From the NCBI RefSeq assembly GCF_052118925.1, contig NZ_JBQKGG010000010.1, positions 1 to 64,000 of the forward strand: a stretch of 64,000 nucleotides of DNA. Reading direction: 5' to 3'. The translations under genes and the position numbers were made by a program. The notes beneath the pieces were generated by a model, which saw nothing but the letters and a program-made list of their open reading frames with translations, was not told the DNA's origin and did not search any database. Within the stretch, counting starts at the first letter, position 1; every line of letters starts with the position of its first letter. Shown piece after piece: positions 43,401 to 51,799 of the stretch. Source of the stretch: Lientehia sp934351765. Its GTDB lineage: Bacteria; Bacillota; Clostridia; Lachnospirales; Lachnospiraceae.

Positions 43401-45980
43401 GTGGAACAGAGAGGGGAGAATGTACTTCGGGAGGAAAAACGAAAGCCGCTTGCTTTGCGGCTGTTTCGGCAGGTCTGTGATCCGCTTCTGTATGTCCTGA
43501 TGGGCGCGGCGGCGGTTTCGTTTTTTCTGGGGGAGTATGGCGACACGGCAATCATTGCGGCGGTGATTGGAGTCAATGCGGTGGTCGGTGTGATCCAGGA
43601 AGGAAAAGCGGCCCGTGCCCTGGAAGCGCTGAAGCAGATGGCCAGTCCACGTGCGCTGGTGAAGGTCGGGGAAGAAATCCGGGAAATGGATGCGGCAGAG
43701 CTGATCCCGGGCGATGTGGTAGTTCTGGAGGCCGGATGCAGGGTTCCGGCGGACCTGGAGCTTTTGGAGGCAGTGGGATTAAAAATTGAGGAATCTGCCC
43801 TTACGGGAGAATCTGTTCCGGTGGAAAAGGATCGGAACCGTGAAAACCGGGCCTATATGTCCACAACGGTGACGGCCGGACGCGGTCTTGGCGTGGTGAC
43901 AGCTATCGGCATGAATACGCGGATCGGCCGGATCGCCGGAATGCTTCGGACGGGATCGGCACCACAGACGCCGCTTCAAAAGCGGCTGGCAGAGCTTGGG
44001 ACATATCTGAGTCTGGCATCTCTGGGGCTTTGTGCACTGTTGTTTCTTCTGGCAGTGCTCCAGAGACGGAACCTTCCGGAAATGTTTCTGACTGCCATAT
44101 CGTTAGCTGTGGCGGTGGTTCCGGAGGGACTTCCGGCAGTGGTAACCATGGTGCTGGCACTCAGCGTGTCGCGCATGGCAAAGGCCGGAGCCATTGTGCG
44201 TCGGCTTCCCAGTGTGGAGACGCTGGGGTGTGTGAGTGTGGTCTGTTCAGATAAGACGGGAACTTTGACAGAGAATAAAATGACGGTGGTGCGCTGCTTT
44301 ACGGACGGAAGGTGCATGGAGCCTGAGCAGCTTTCCAGAGGAGAAAACCGGGAATTCCTGCAGTGTATTGCCTTATGTAATGACGGGGAATTGACGAAAG
44401 CGTCCAGAATCGGAGATCCGACGGAGCTGGCGCTTCTTGATCTGGCGGCCGGCTTCGGACTGTACCGTCATGAACTGGAGCGGCGGTATCCAAGGTGCGG
44501 GGAAATTGCCTTTGATTCCGGAAGAAAGTGCATGACGACCATTCACAGGCGGGGCGAAACATTGATCGCTTATACAAAAGGATCGCCGGACGAGGTGCTG
44601 GCCTGCTGTACCGGAATCCTGCGGGACGGACGGAGGCTGCCGCTTCGGGAAGCAGAACGGATCCGGTTAAAAAAGGAGCTGCAGGTATTTACCGGGGCTG
44701 GACTGCGTGTTCTGGCACTGGCCATGAAAGAAAACAGCGCCTTAAAGGAAATGGGAAACAGTACGAATAACGGGACTGTTTTTGCAGAACGGGAACTGAC
44801 CTTTTTAGGCTTTGCCGGTATGGAGGATCCGCTCCGCCCGGAGGCGGCTCCGGCCGTGGAAACCTTTCGGAATGCCGGCGTGCGGACAGTGATGATCACC
44901 GGTGACAGAGAGGATACGGCCTTTGCCCTCGCAAAGAAACTGGGAATCGCCGGAGAGCGGCGGGAGTGCCTTTCGGGGGAAGCGTTGTCGCTCATGGATG
45001 AGGAAGCTTTTCTGCGGGCGCTTCCGGGGATCCGGGTTTTTGCTCATGTGTCGCCGGAGCATAAGGTCCGGATCGTAAAGGCACTGAAGAAAAGCGGCGA
45101 AACGGTGGCCATGACCGGTGATGGCGTGAATGATGCCCCCTCGCTGCAGGCAGCCGATGTGGGAGTCGCCATGGGGCGCGGCGGAACGGATGTGGCAAGG
45201 AATGCGGCAGACCTGGTTCTGACAGACGACAACTTCTCGACCATTGAGAAAGCGATTGCCCTGGGCAGGGGAATTTATGAAAATATCCGAAAGTCTGTTA
45301 TTTTTCTTCTGTCCTCCAATTTTGGGGAGATCCTGACCATGATGGCCGCCTTTCTTCTGATCCTTCCGTCCCCGCTGAAGCCAAGTCATATCCTGTGGAT
45401 CAATCTGATCACGGATTCCCTCCCGGCCCTGGCTCTCGGAGTTGATGTGAACCGGAAGCAGCGCTATATGGAGCGGCCGCCCAGGCCGGAATCGGAAAGC
45501 CTGTTTGCCGGAGGCGGGGGCTCCTGCACGATTTTTTACGGAATCCTGATAGCGCTGATCAGTCTGACGGCGTTTTTGCAGATCCCCATCGGGCAGCTTC
45601 TCGCGGCGGGACAGCCGCTTTCCACGGAACAGATCCGGGTGGCTCTTTCCGATCCACAGCTTCTGACAAAAAGCCAGACCTATGCCTTTACGGTACTCGG
45701 TATGTCCCAGCTGTTTCATGCAGTCGGCATGCGCGATACCGAAACCTCGGTCTTTTGCATGAACCATCTGGCAAACCGGCTGATGCTCCTTTCCTTCGGA
45801 CTGGGAATCCTGATGCAGCTTCTGGTGACCGAGATTCCGGTATTTATCGGACTGTTCGGAACTGTGCATCTGGAAGGAAGAGAGTGGGGAATGCTATTGA
45901 CGCTCTCCGCGATGCCCCTTCTGGCTCATGAGCTGCTGCTGATCGGCAGAAAAGGTACGATAAACGGGATAAAAAAATAA
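43401..45980 (+). CDS. Cation-transporting P-type ATPase, calcium-pump-like
   Basis: 859 residues. P-type signatures are complete: TGES (LTGESVPVEKD), the phosphorylated Asp in CSDKTGTLTEN, KGSPDEV nucleotide site and TGDGVNDAPSL. Ten membrane helices are expected. PEGLPAVVTMVLALS in helix 4 fits P2 (Ca2+/Na+,K+) pumps. The GTG start at 43401 has GGGAGGAGG eight bases before, but the usual N-terminal domain is shortened: codons just upstream (WAGREEDTA...) still match the family yet follow a TAG at 43362. So the gene lost its first ~30 codons and uses a new start, or the family member is naturally short. Confidence 0.88.
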   Translation: MEQRGENVLREEKRKPLALRLFRQVCDPLLYVLMGAAAVSFFLGEYGDTAIIAAVIGVNAVVGVIQEGKAARALEALKQMASPRALVKVGEEIREMDAAELIPGDVVVLEAGCRVPADLELLEAVGLKIEESALTGESVPVEKDRNRENRAYMSTTVTAGRGLGVVTAIGMNTRIGRIAGMLRTGSAPQTPLQKRLAELGTYLSLASLGLCALLFLLAVLQRRNLPEMFLTAISLAVAVVPEGLPAVVTMVLALSVSRMAKAGAIVRRLPSVETLGCVSVVCSDKTGTLTENKMTVVRCFTDGRCMEPEQLSRGENREFLQCIALCNDGELTKASRIGDPTELALLDLAAGFGLYRHELERRYPRCGEIAFDSGRKCMTTIHRRGETLIAYTKGSPDEVLACCTGILRDGRRLPLREAERIRLKKELQVFTGAGLRVLALAMKENSALKEMGNSTNNGTVFAERELTFLGFAGMEDPLRPEAAPAVETFRNAGVRTVMITGDREDTAFALAKKLGIAGERRECLSGEALSLMDEEAFLRALPGIRVFAHVSPEHKVRIVKALKKSGETVAMTGDGVNDAPSLQAADVGVAMGRGGTDVARNAADLVLTDDNFSTIEKAIALGRGIYENIRKSVIFLLSSNFGEILTMMAAFLLILPSPLKPSHILWINLITDSLPALALGVDVNRKQRYMERPPRPESESLFAGGGGSCTIFYGILIALISLTAFLQIPIGQLLAAGQPLSTEQIRVALSDPQLLTKSQTYAFTVLGMSQLFHAVGMRDTETSVFCMNHLANRLMLLSFGLGILMQLLVTEIPVFIGLFGTVHLEGREWGMLLTLSAMPLLAHELLLIGRKGTINGIKK

Positions 45981-46020
45981 GATAAAAACAGATAAGATAA
46001 AAGCAGATAAGATAAAAACA
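45975..46020 (+). repeat. Three tandem 15-base repeats
   Basis: The unit CAGATAAGATAAAAA (first copy missing a few bases) occurs three times directly after the ATPase stop codon, before the terminator. Probably neutral slippage. Confidence 0.6.
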
Positions 46021-46043
46021 GGCAGAATCACGAAAATGCAGGA

Positions 46044-46092
46044 AAAACGGAAATCACAGCAGCTTTCCCCAAAATACTGTGATTTCCGTTTT
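46044..46092. terminator. Bidirectional terminator
   Basis: AAAACGGAAATCACAG (46044-46059) pairs perfectly with CTGTGATTTCCGTTTT (46077-46092), with A and T runs on both sides. It lies between the convergent ATPase and ferredoxin-associated genes. Confidence 0.85.
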
Positions 46093-46136
46093 CCGGAGGT
46101 ATATAAGTGAATAGATAAAGAAGCAGCCTGTAAAAA

Positions 46137-46577
46137 TTAAAAGGATTCCGTAACATCTTCAGCGTCAATAAAAACGGTAGAAACCTGGATCGGAACAGGA
46201 AGCCTGCTGGAAGAAACAGCCTGCCGGACATATTCCAGAAGGTCTTTGCAGCAGCTTTTTTCGGTTTTGACGATGGTGATGCTCTTGATATCGTTATGCT
46301 CGAGAATGTGGCTCAGATTCGTCATAATATCAAAGTCCGCCTCGGGACAGCAGATCAGCGTAAGCTTTCCACGGCTGTAATGTTCGTGAAAATCCGGACA
46401 GGCAAAAGCCGTACAGTCGGCGGCAATCAGCAGGTGGGCACCGTGATAATATGGAGACACGATCGGTGCTTTCCAGAGCTTGATCGGCCACTGTATCAAC
46501 TCACTGCTTTGCTCCGAAAACTGTGTCGGATCAAATTCATCGAAGTTTTTCCATGGATTAAACGGTTCTGACGGCAT
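46137..46577 (-). CDS. Ferredoxin-associated domain protein without its iron-sulfur domain
   Basis: 146 residues resembling the C-terminal part of clostridial proteins that carry an N-terminal ferredoxin. Shared features: IQWPIKLWK, a HGAHLLIAADCTAFA strand, LTLICCPEADFD and EHNDIKSITIVKTEKSCC. The ferredoxin cysteine motifs are absent, though several single cysteines remain (CTAFACPD, CCPE, SCC). It may bind a metal or act with the CsoR-family regulator whose gene lies 12 bases upstream in the same operon. AAGGAGG precedes the ATG. Confidence 0.6.
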   Translation of the reverse strand: MPSEPFNPWKNFDEFDPTQFSEQSSELIQWPIKLWKAPIVSPYYHGAHLLIAADCTAFACPDFHEHYSRGKLTLICCPEADFDIMTNLSHILEHNDIKSITIVKTEKSCCKDLLEYVRQAVSSSRLPVPIQVSTVFIDAEDVTESF

Positions 46578-46589
46578 CGGGGATCCTCC

Positions 46590-46889
46590 TTAAATATATT
46601 TCTGGATTGCTTTCTGAAATTCTTCAATGGCACTGGTATCGCCATCCTCCAGTGCATGGGCAATGCAGTGGGAAATATGATCATTGATGATCTCTTTTCC
46701 AAGACCGTTCAGAGCAGATCTGGATGCAGCTATCTGCATGAGAACTGCAGAACAGTCCTCATCGTTATTTAACATCCGTTTTACATATTCCAGATGGCCG
46801 ATGATCCGGGCCAGACGGTTGATCTGCCGTCGTTTTTCTGCCGGATCATGAACGTGGCCATGATGACGGTGATTCGTTTCTTCTGTCAT
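46590..46889 (-). CDS. CsoR-family metal-sensing repressor with His-rich N-terminus
   Basis: 99 residues, all-helical CsoR/RcnR family (DUF156). The metal ligands C46, H71 and C75 keep the CsoR spacing (25 and 4), and the N-terminal tail has five His in residues 7-14 (HRHHGHVH). Cu(I) sensors use the Cys-His-Cys triad; the nickel sensor InrS uses the same triad plus an N-terminal His, so copper and nickel are both possible. Metal binding releases the protein from G/C-tract operators. ATG 46889 is preceded by AAGGAG. Two matching operators lie upstream at 47021-47102. Confidence 0.85.
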   Translation of the reverse strand: MTEETNHRHHGHVHDPAEKRRQINRLARIIGHLEYVKRMLNNDEDCSAVLMQIAASRSALNGLGKEIINDHISHCIAHALEDGDTSAIEEFQKAIQKYI

Positions 46890-46988
46890 GTACCAGCGCT
46901 CCTTTCCGCCGATCCGGCAAGGAAACGGCAGCCGTTTCCAGGGAATCATTTTGTGTTATTGTGGTATGCTTGCCGCGGTCATGTCTGT

Positions 46989-47132
46989 ATCATAACAGAA
47001 GAAAAAACTTCCGACAAGCTCCCAGGGGGGTTATAAAATGAATGAAAAACAAAATTGAAAGATGAAAACAGCTGTCATGAAAGAAAAAATCCCCCCCCAG
47101 GGCTTACAAACTCAGATCGAGTCTGTTATAGT
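46989..47132. promoter_or_regulatory. Divergent promoters, each with an adjacent C-tract operator
   Basis: Minus strand, toward csoR: AACCCCCCTGGGAGC (operator, 47018-47032) directly before TTGTCG (47012-47017), 17 bases, TATGAT (46989-46994). Plus strand, toward the exporter: ATCCCCCCCCAGGGC (47089-47103) directly before TTACAA (47104-47109), 17 bases, TATAGT (47127-47132). The two C-tract sites align almost base for base in the same place relative to each -35. CsoR/RcnR-family sensors bind such tracts, so one sensor likely controls both operons (inference). Confidence 0.65.
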
Positions 47133-47163
47133 AAGTGCGAAAAATGACAGAGAGGAAACGGCT

Positions 47164-48522
47164 ATGGCTAGGACAACGGATCTGACAACAGGAAAACTCT
47201 GGAAAAATCTTATCTTATTTGCAATACCGCTGCTGTTAAGCAGTCTGGTTCAGCAATTATATAATACGGTTGATCTGATTTTTGTCGGGAATTTTATTGA
47301 CAAATCCGCATCGGCGGCCATTGGAGCAAGCAGTCTTCTGATCACCTGTCTGGTGGGATTTTTCGGTGGAATGTCGGTTGGATCCGGTGTGGTTGTTTCC
47401 CATATTTTCGGAGCAAGAGATAAATCCGGCCTTTCCAGAGCAGTTCATAATGCCATGGCACTCAGTCTTGTCGGCGGGATCTTTCTCTGTGTGGGAGGAT
47501 ATTTTCTGGCTCCGGTATATCTTCATCTGGTCAATACGCCCGGAACGCTTCAGCCAATGGCGGTATCCTATCTCCGGATCTATCTGTGTTCGCTGGTGTC
47601 CATGTTCATTTATAATCTTGGCTCCGGAGTCCTTCGGGCCATGGGGGATTCCAGATCACCGTTATATGCACAGGCAGTCGGCGGACTTGTCAATGTCGTG
47701 ATGGATTATCTGTTTATCCGGTTATGTTCAAACGGGATCAACGGAGTAGCCTGGGCAACGCTGATCTCACAGACAATGGCAGCTGTGATGGTATTGTATT
47801 TTCTTACGAGGCTGGAGCCGGAATACCGGTTCAGACTGAAGAAACTTTCGTTTGATATTCCGATTCTGAAAGAGGTTCTTCGGGTTGGAATACCGGCAGG
47901 TGCCCAGTCTCTTGTGATCACCCTTTCCAATGTGATGGCGCAGTATCATATCAATTCCTTTGGGGAGGACTCCATTGCTGCATTTACGGCTTATTTTAAA
48001 GTGGAGCTGATCATTTATCTTCCGATTGTGGCCTTTGGACAGGCGATCATGGCATTTTCAGGCCAGAATATGGGCGCAAAGAAGTATGAGAGGATGCGGG
48101 AGGGAACCAGAGTATGTCTTCTTATGAGCATCATTACTGCGGCAGTAACCAGTATGCTGGCGTTGGTATTTGGCCGGGAATTATTCCGGATTTTTAATAA
48201 AGAGGAATCAGTGATTGCAATTGGATGCCGTCTGATCGGAATTACCTTTCCGTTCTATTTTATCTACTGTATCTTACAGGTACTGGGGGACAGCCTGCGC
48301 GGAGCCGGGAAGGTAAAGCAGCCGATGTATATCATTCTGATAAATATCTGCCTGATCCGGACGGGACTTCTGTTCCTGATCGTGCCGAGGGTCAATGATA
48401 TCCGCGGAGTAGCGGTGACCTATCCGATCACCTGGGCGCTTACGGCAATCTGTATGAGTATATATTATCTGAGGGTATTTCGCAGTTTTAAACAAAAGGA
48501 GAAAACCAATGGAGAAGCTTGA
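47164..48522 (+). CDS. MATE-family efflux transporter
   Basis: 452 residues with about twelve hydrophobic helices in two related halves. The N-terminus has FAIPLLLSSLVQQLYNTVDLIFVG, given here by its core LLSSLVQQLYN, typical for MatE proteins of the DinF/NorM group; AGAQSLVITLSN starts the second half. It exports cations or small organic molecules using a Na+ or H+ gradient. ATG 47164 has GAGAGGA upstream; an upstream ATG at 47062 precedes the promoter. The methyltransferase gene starts inside its end (14-base overlap), so they are co-translated. Confidence 0.9.
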   Translation: MARTTDLTTGKLWKNLILFAIPLLLSSLVQQLYNTVDLIFVGNFIDKSASAAIGASSLLITCLVGFFGGMSVGSGVVVSHIFGARDKSGLSRAVHNAMALSLVGGIFLCVGGYFLAPVYLHLVNTPGTLQPMAVSYLRIYLCSLVSMFIYNLGSGVLRAMGDSRSPLYAQAVGGLVNVVMDYLFIRLCSNGINGVAWATLISQTMAAVMVLYFLTRLEPEYRFRLKKLSFDIPILKEVLRVGIPAGAQSLVITLSNVMAQYHINSFGEDSIAAFTAYFKVELIIYLPIVAFGQAIMAFSGQNMGAKKYERMREGTRVCLLMSIITAAVTSMLALVFGRELFRIFNKEESVIAIGCRLIGITFPFYFIYCILQVLGDSLRGAGKVKQPMYIILINICLIRTGLLFLIVPRVNDIRGVAVTYPITWALTAICMSIYYLRVFRSFKQKEKTNGEA

Positions 48523-49996
48523 ACGAGAAAAACGCTGGGCCGGCGGAGATGGCTATAATCGATACATTACGGAAGAGTTTCATTCGTTTCGTAAGAACGC
48601 ATGGAAAAAACAGCTGGCATATCATCTGGAGCCCGGAGCAGGACTTAAGATTCTGGATGTCGGAACCGGTCCCGGATTTTTTGCTTGTATTCTGTCGGAA
48701 GAGGGACAGCTGGTGACGGCAATCGACAGTTCGGAAGGGATGCTGGCACATGCAAGGAAAAATGCAGAAAAGCTAGGGGTTAACCCGGAGTTTAAAAAGA
48801 TGGATGTGAACCAGTTGGAGTTTTCGGATGATACCTTCGATGCACTGGTCATGAGAAATGTGACCTGGACACTGGAGCAGCCGGAGTTGGTTTATACCGA
48901 ATTCAAACGTATTTTAAAACCGGGAGGAAAACTTCTGATCTATGATGCAAACTGGCAGATGCACTTCTTTGATCCGGAAAAATTAAAACGGGTACGGGAG
49001 CGGGAACAGCATCATTTTGAAAAATACGGAACGAGAGAAGTTGTGTCTTCCGGCGACCTGGAATATTACGCTACGGCGCCGCTGACAAAAATTGAGCGTC
49101 CGGCATGGGACATGGAAATGCTTTCCGGGAGACTGGGAATGGAGGTTTCAATCCGGGAGGATATCGGGCGTGAGGTATACGAAGAGTGGGAAAAACAGCT
49201 GTATGGAGAATCACCACTGTTTGAGGTCTGTGCGGTGAAAAAACAGGCAGATCATGCACAGAAGAATATGAAAACTTACTGGCAGAAGCGGGCGGAGACT
49301 TTTGGATTCCGCAGAGATTCCGAAAGCTTTGCCGCACTGGGCGCAGCAGTTGCCCGTTATGTGCCGGAAAAGCCGTTAAAGGTGCTTGATGCCGGAACAG
49401 GAACCGGGATCATCGCGGCGTCCATGGCACTTCTGGGACATGAGGTGACTGGTGTGGATCTGTGTTCCCACATGATTGAGCGTGCAGAGGAAAATCTGAA
49501 ATCCATGGGGCTTTCTGCGGAATTTATCTGCACGCCGGCGGGAGAACTCCCGTTTCCGGATAATACCTTTGATGTTGTGATCTCCAGAAATGTGACCTGG
49601 GCACTTCCGGATCCGGAGGCAGTATTAAAACAGTGGCAGAGAGTGTTAAAGCCGGGCGGTTATCTGATCTATTGGGATGCAAATCATTATTACTATCTGT
49701 TTAATGAGGAAGACCGGATCAACCGAAAAAAATTACAGGAGCTTGTAGGAACCGTTCATGGAGATGATGCAGGAAAACAGGTGGATTACAGCCTGTGTGA
49801 CAGCACAGCACCGGAACTTCCTCTGTCAAAATTTGACAGACCGGCAGCCTGGGATGAAAAGGTACTTCCCAGAATGGGATTTGACCTGATTGCAGAAGAA
49901 ATCCGGAGACCTCAGAATCTTTTGAAATACGGAATTGCGGAAGGATATTATACCGAATTCTTTATTGCAGCGAAAAATGGAAAGGAAGCGGACTGA
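48509..49996 (+). CDS. Tandem (double-domain) SAM-dependent methyltransferase
   Basis: 495 residues with two class I methyltransferase domains in one chain: motif I LDVGTGPGFFA at about residue 49 and LDAGTGTGIIA at about residue 294. Each is followed by matching FDALVMRNVTWTL / FDVVISRNVTWAL and LKPGGKLLIYDAN / LKPGGYLIYWDAN segments, so the gene arose by duplication and fusion. Both domains keep the SAM-binding glycines. Its place between a MATE exporter and a Nik-type importer suggests it methylates a small molecule that is exported and re-imported, such as a metal chelator; this is inference. AAAGGAG precedes the start. Confidence 0.85.
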   Translation: MEKLEREKRWAGGDGYNRYITEEFHSFRKNAWKKQLAYHLEPGAGLKILDVGTGPGFFACILSEEGQLVTAIDSSEGMLAHARKNAEKLGVNPEFKKMDVNQLEFSDDTFDALVMRNVTWTLEQPELVYTEFKRILKPGGKLLIYDANWQMHFFDPEKLKRVREREQHHFEKYGTREVVSSGDLEYYATAPLTKIERPAWDMEMLSGRLGMEVSIREDIGREVYEEWEKQLYGESPLFEVCAVKKQADHAQKNMKTYWQKRAETFGFRRDSESFAALGAAVARYVPEKPLKVLDAGTGTGIIAASMALLGHEVTGVDLCSHMIERAEENLKSMGLSAEFICTPAGELPFPDNTFDVVISRNVTWALPDPEAVLKQWQRVLKPGGYLIYWDANHYYYLFNEEDRINRKKLQELVGTVHGDDAGKQVDYSLCDSTAPELPLSKFDRPAAWDEKVLPRMGFDLIAEEIRRPQNLLKYGIAEGYYTEFFIAAKNGKEAD

Positions 49997-49998
49997 AT

Positions 49999-50982
49999 AT
50001 GGGACGGTATGTGGTAAAACGTCTGCTTTGGCTGATTCCGGTATTGCTTCTGATCTCGTTTGTCACATTTTTCCTGATGTATCTGTCACCGGGAGATCCG
50101 GCCAGGATTTTTTTATCCCAGGGCGGTGATGTGCCGACGGCAGAAGCCGTGGCAGAGCTTTCGGAAAAACTGGGACTGAATAAACCGGTCTGGGAACAGT
50201 ATGGAAGCTGGCTGGTCAATGTGCTCCATGGGAATCTTGGAACCTCGATCTTCACGGGAAATCCGGTGCTCCAGGAGATTACCACGTATTTTCCCAATAC
50301 GCTGCGGCTGACCGTCCTGGGAATTTTTCTTACGCTTATGATATCAATTCCGGTCGGTATTTTTCTGGCCGTGAGGGAAAATGGAATTCTGGATCATCTG
50401 ATTCGGGGAATCTGCTTTTTGTTTGGATCGCTTCCCGGTTTTTTTGCAGCGTTTCTTTTGATTTATGTTCTTGGAGTGAAGCTTCGCTGGCTTCCGACTG
50501 TAAGCAGCGGCTCACCCCGGGGAATCTGGATTCCGGCACTTACCTTAATGCTTACGCTGTCACCGGGGTATATCCGGCAGATCCGCGGAGCGGTGCTTCA
50601 GGAACTGGAGGAACCATATGTCCGCATGGCCCGAGCGAGAGGAATCCGGGAGCGGCTGATCCTGTACAGGGGAGTGCTGCGCAGTGTCGGTCCGTCGCTG
50701 ATCACAATCGTCGGTATGGGAGTCGGACGGCTTTTGGGAGGAACGGCAATCATTGAAATAGTCTGTACCTATCAGGGACTTGGGCGGCTGGCGGTCAATT
50801 CAATCACCAATCGGGATTATCCACTGATGCAGGGCTTTGTATTGGCGATGGCGGTGATCTATGTGCTGGTAAATCTGATCACGGATCTTCTTCATGCCTG
50901 GGCCGATCCGCGGATCAGACAGAAACTGACGGAAGAAAATCGAAAGCGAGGAACAAATGAAAAAGAAAAAAAGGCAGTATAA
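49999..50982 (+). CDS. Nickel/peptide ABC importer permease, NikB/DppB type
   Basis: 327 residues, six helices. The N-terminus YVVKRLLWLIPVLLLISFVTFFL and the segment LSPGDPAR are typical of DppB/NikB; the ABC-coupling EAA-like loop includes YVRMARARGI. It forms the membrane channel with the next gene product. It starts two bases after the methyltransferase stop, and its end overlaps the next gene by 26 bases. Confidence 0.9.
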   Translation: MGRYVVKRLLWLIPVLLLISFVTFFLMYLSPGDPARIFLSQGGDVPTAEAVAELSEKLGLNKPVWEQYGSWLVNVLHGNLGTSIFTGNPVLQEITTYFPNTLRLTVLGIFLTLMISIPVGIFLAVRENGILDHLIRGICFLFGSLPGFFAAFLLIYVLGVKLRWLPTVSSGSPRGIWIPALTLMLTLSPGYIRQIRGAVLQELEEPYVRMARARGIRERLILYRGVLRSVGPSLITIVGMGVGRLLGGTAIIEIVCTYQGLGRLAVNSITNRDYPLMQGFVLAMAVIYVLVNLITDLLHAWADPRIRQKLTEENRKRGTNEKEKKAV

Positions 50983-51799
50983 TACCTCGCGTATACGGTT
51001 TTGGTTCTGGCTGATCCTTGTGCTGCTGCTGTTTCTGGCAGCATGCATGGCACCGTATTTTCTCAGACATGATCCGTTCGAGGTAAATCTTCTTCAGGTA
51101 AACAAGGCGCCGGGAAACGGATACCTTATGGGAACCGATTATCTGGGACGATGTATTTTCTGCCGGCTGTTAAAGGGAGCTGCACGTTCGATCTTTGCAG
51201 CGCTGGCAGTTGTATTGATCACGTTTGTGATCGGAACAGCAGTAGGAAGCATCTGCGGTTATATCGGCGGTATGTTTGATACGCTGGTCATGCGGTTTGT
51301 GGATGCCGTTCAGGCGTTTCCGCAGCTTGTGTTTACGATTTCGGTGGCAGCCATGCTGGGAACCGGAATAGGAAACTGTATCATTGCCATGTCGGCAGTC
51401 GGCTGGACCAGCTATGCAAGACTGGCAAGAAGCAAGGTGCTACAGATCAAGGAAAAAACGTATGTTAGTTTTGCCAGAATTTCAGGAGCCGGAAGAACAA
51501 AGATCCTGTTTCGGACGATTCTGCCGAACAGTCTGACACCATTGATCGTGGAGGCCAGTATGCACATCGGAAACGCCATTCTTGGGTTTTCCGGACTGTC
51601 ATTTTTAGGCTTGGGAACTGCTCCGCCCTATCCGGAGTGGGGAACCATGTTAAATGACGGAAAACAGAGCTTCCAGACAGCGCCTTGGACAGTCTTGTAT
51701 CCAGGACTGGCAATCTTTTTGGTGGTCGTGATCATGGGAATGTTTGGGGACAGTGTCAATGCCCTGATCCGGAAGAAAAAAAGACAATCAGAAACATGA
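50957..51799 (+). CDS. Nickel/peptide ABC importer permease, NikC/DppC type
   Basis: 280 residues, about six helices. N-terminal region includes APYFLRHDPF and MGTDYLGRC, characteristic of DppC/NikC, and YVSFARISGAGRTKI is the ATPase-contact loop. The ending LGTAPPYPEWGTMLNDG is family-typical. It pairs with the preceding permease. AGCGAGGA precedes the ATG; the gene overlaps the preceding one by 26 bases. Confidence 0.9.
   Translation: MKKKKRQYNTSRIRFWFWLILVLLLFLAACMAPYFLRHDPFEVNLLQVNKAPGNGYLMGTDYLGRCIFCRLLKGAARSIFAALAVVLITFVIGTAVGSICGYIGGMFDTLVMRFVDAVQAFPQLVFTISVAAMLGTGIGNCIIAMSAVGWTSYARLARSKVLQIKEKTYVSFARISGAGRTKILFRTILPNSLTPLIVEASMHIGNAILGFSGLSFLGLGTAPPYPEWGTMLNDGKQSFQTAPWTVLYPGLAIFLVVVIMGMFGDSVNALIRKKKRQSET

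Noticed and set aside
47062..47163. An N-terminal extension of the MATE protein from ATG 47062
   Set aside because: The extension overlaps the operator and the -35/-10 boxes at 47104-47132 and has no family match.
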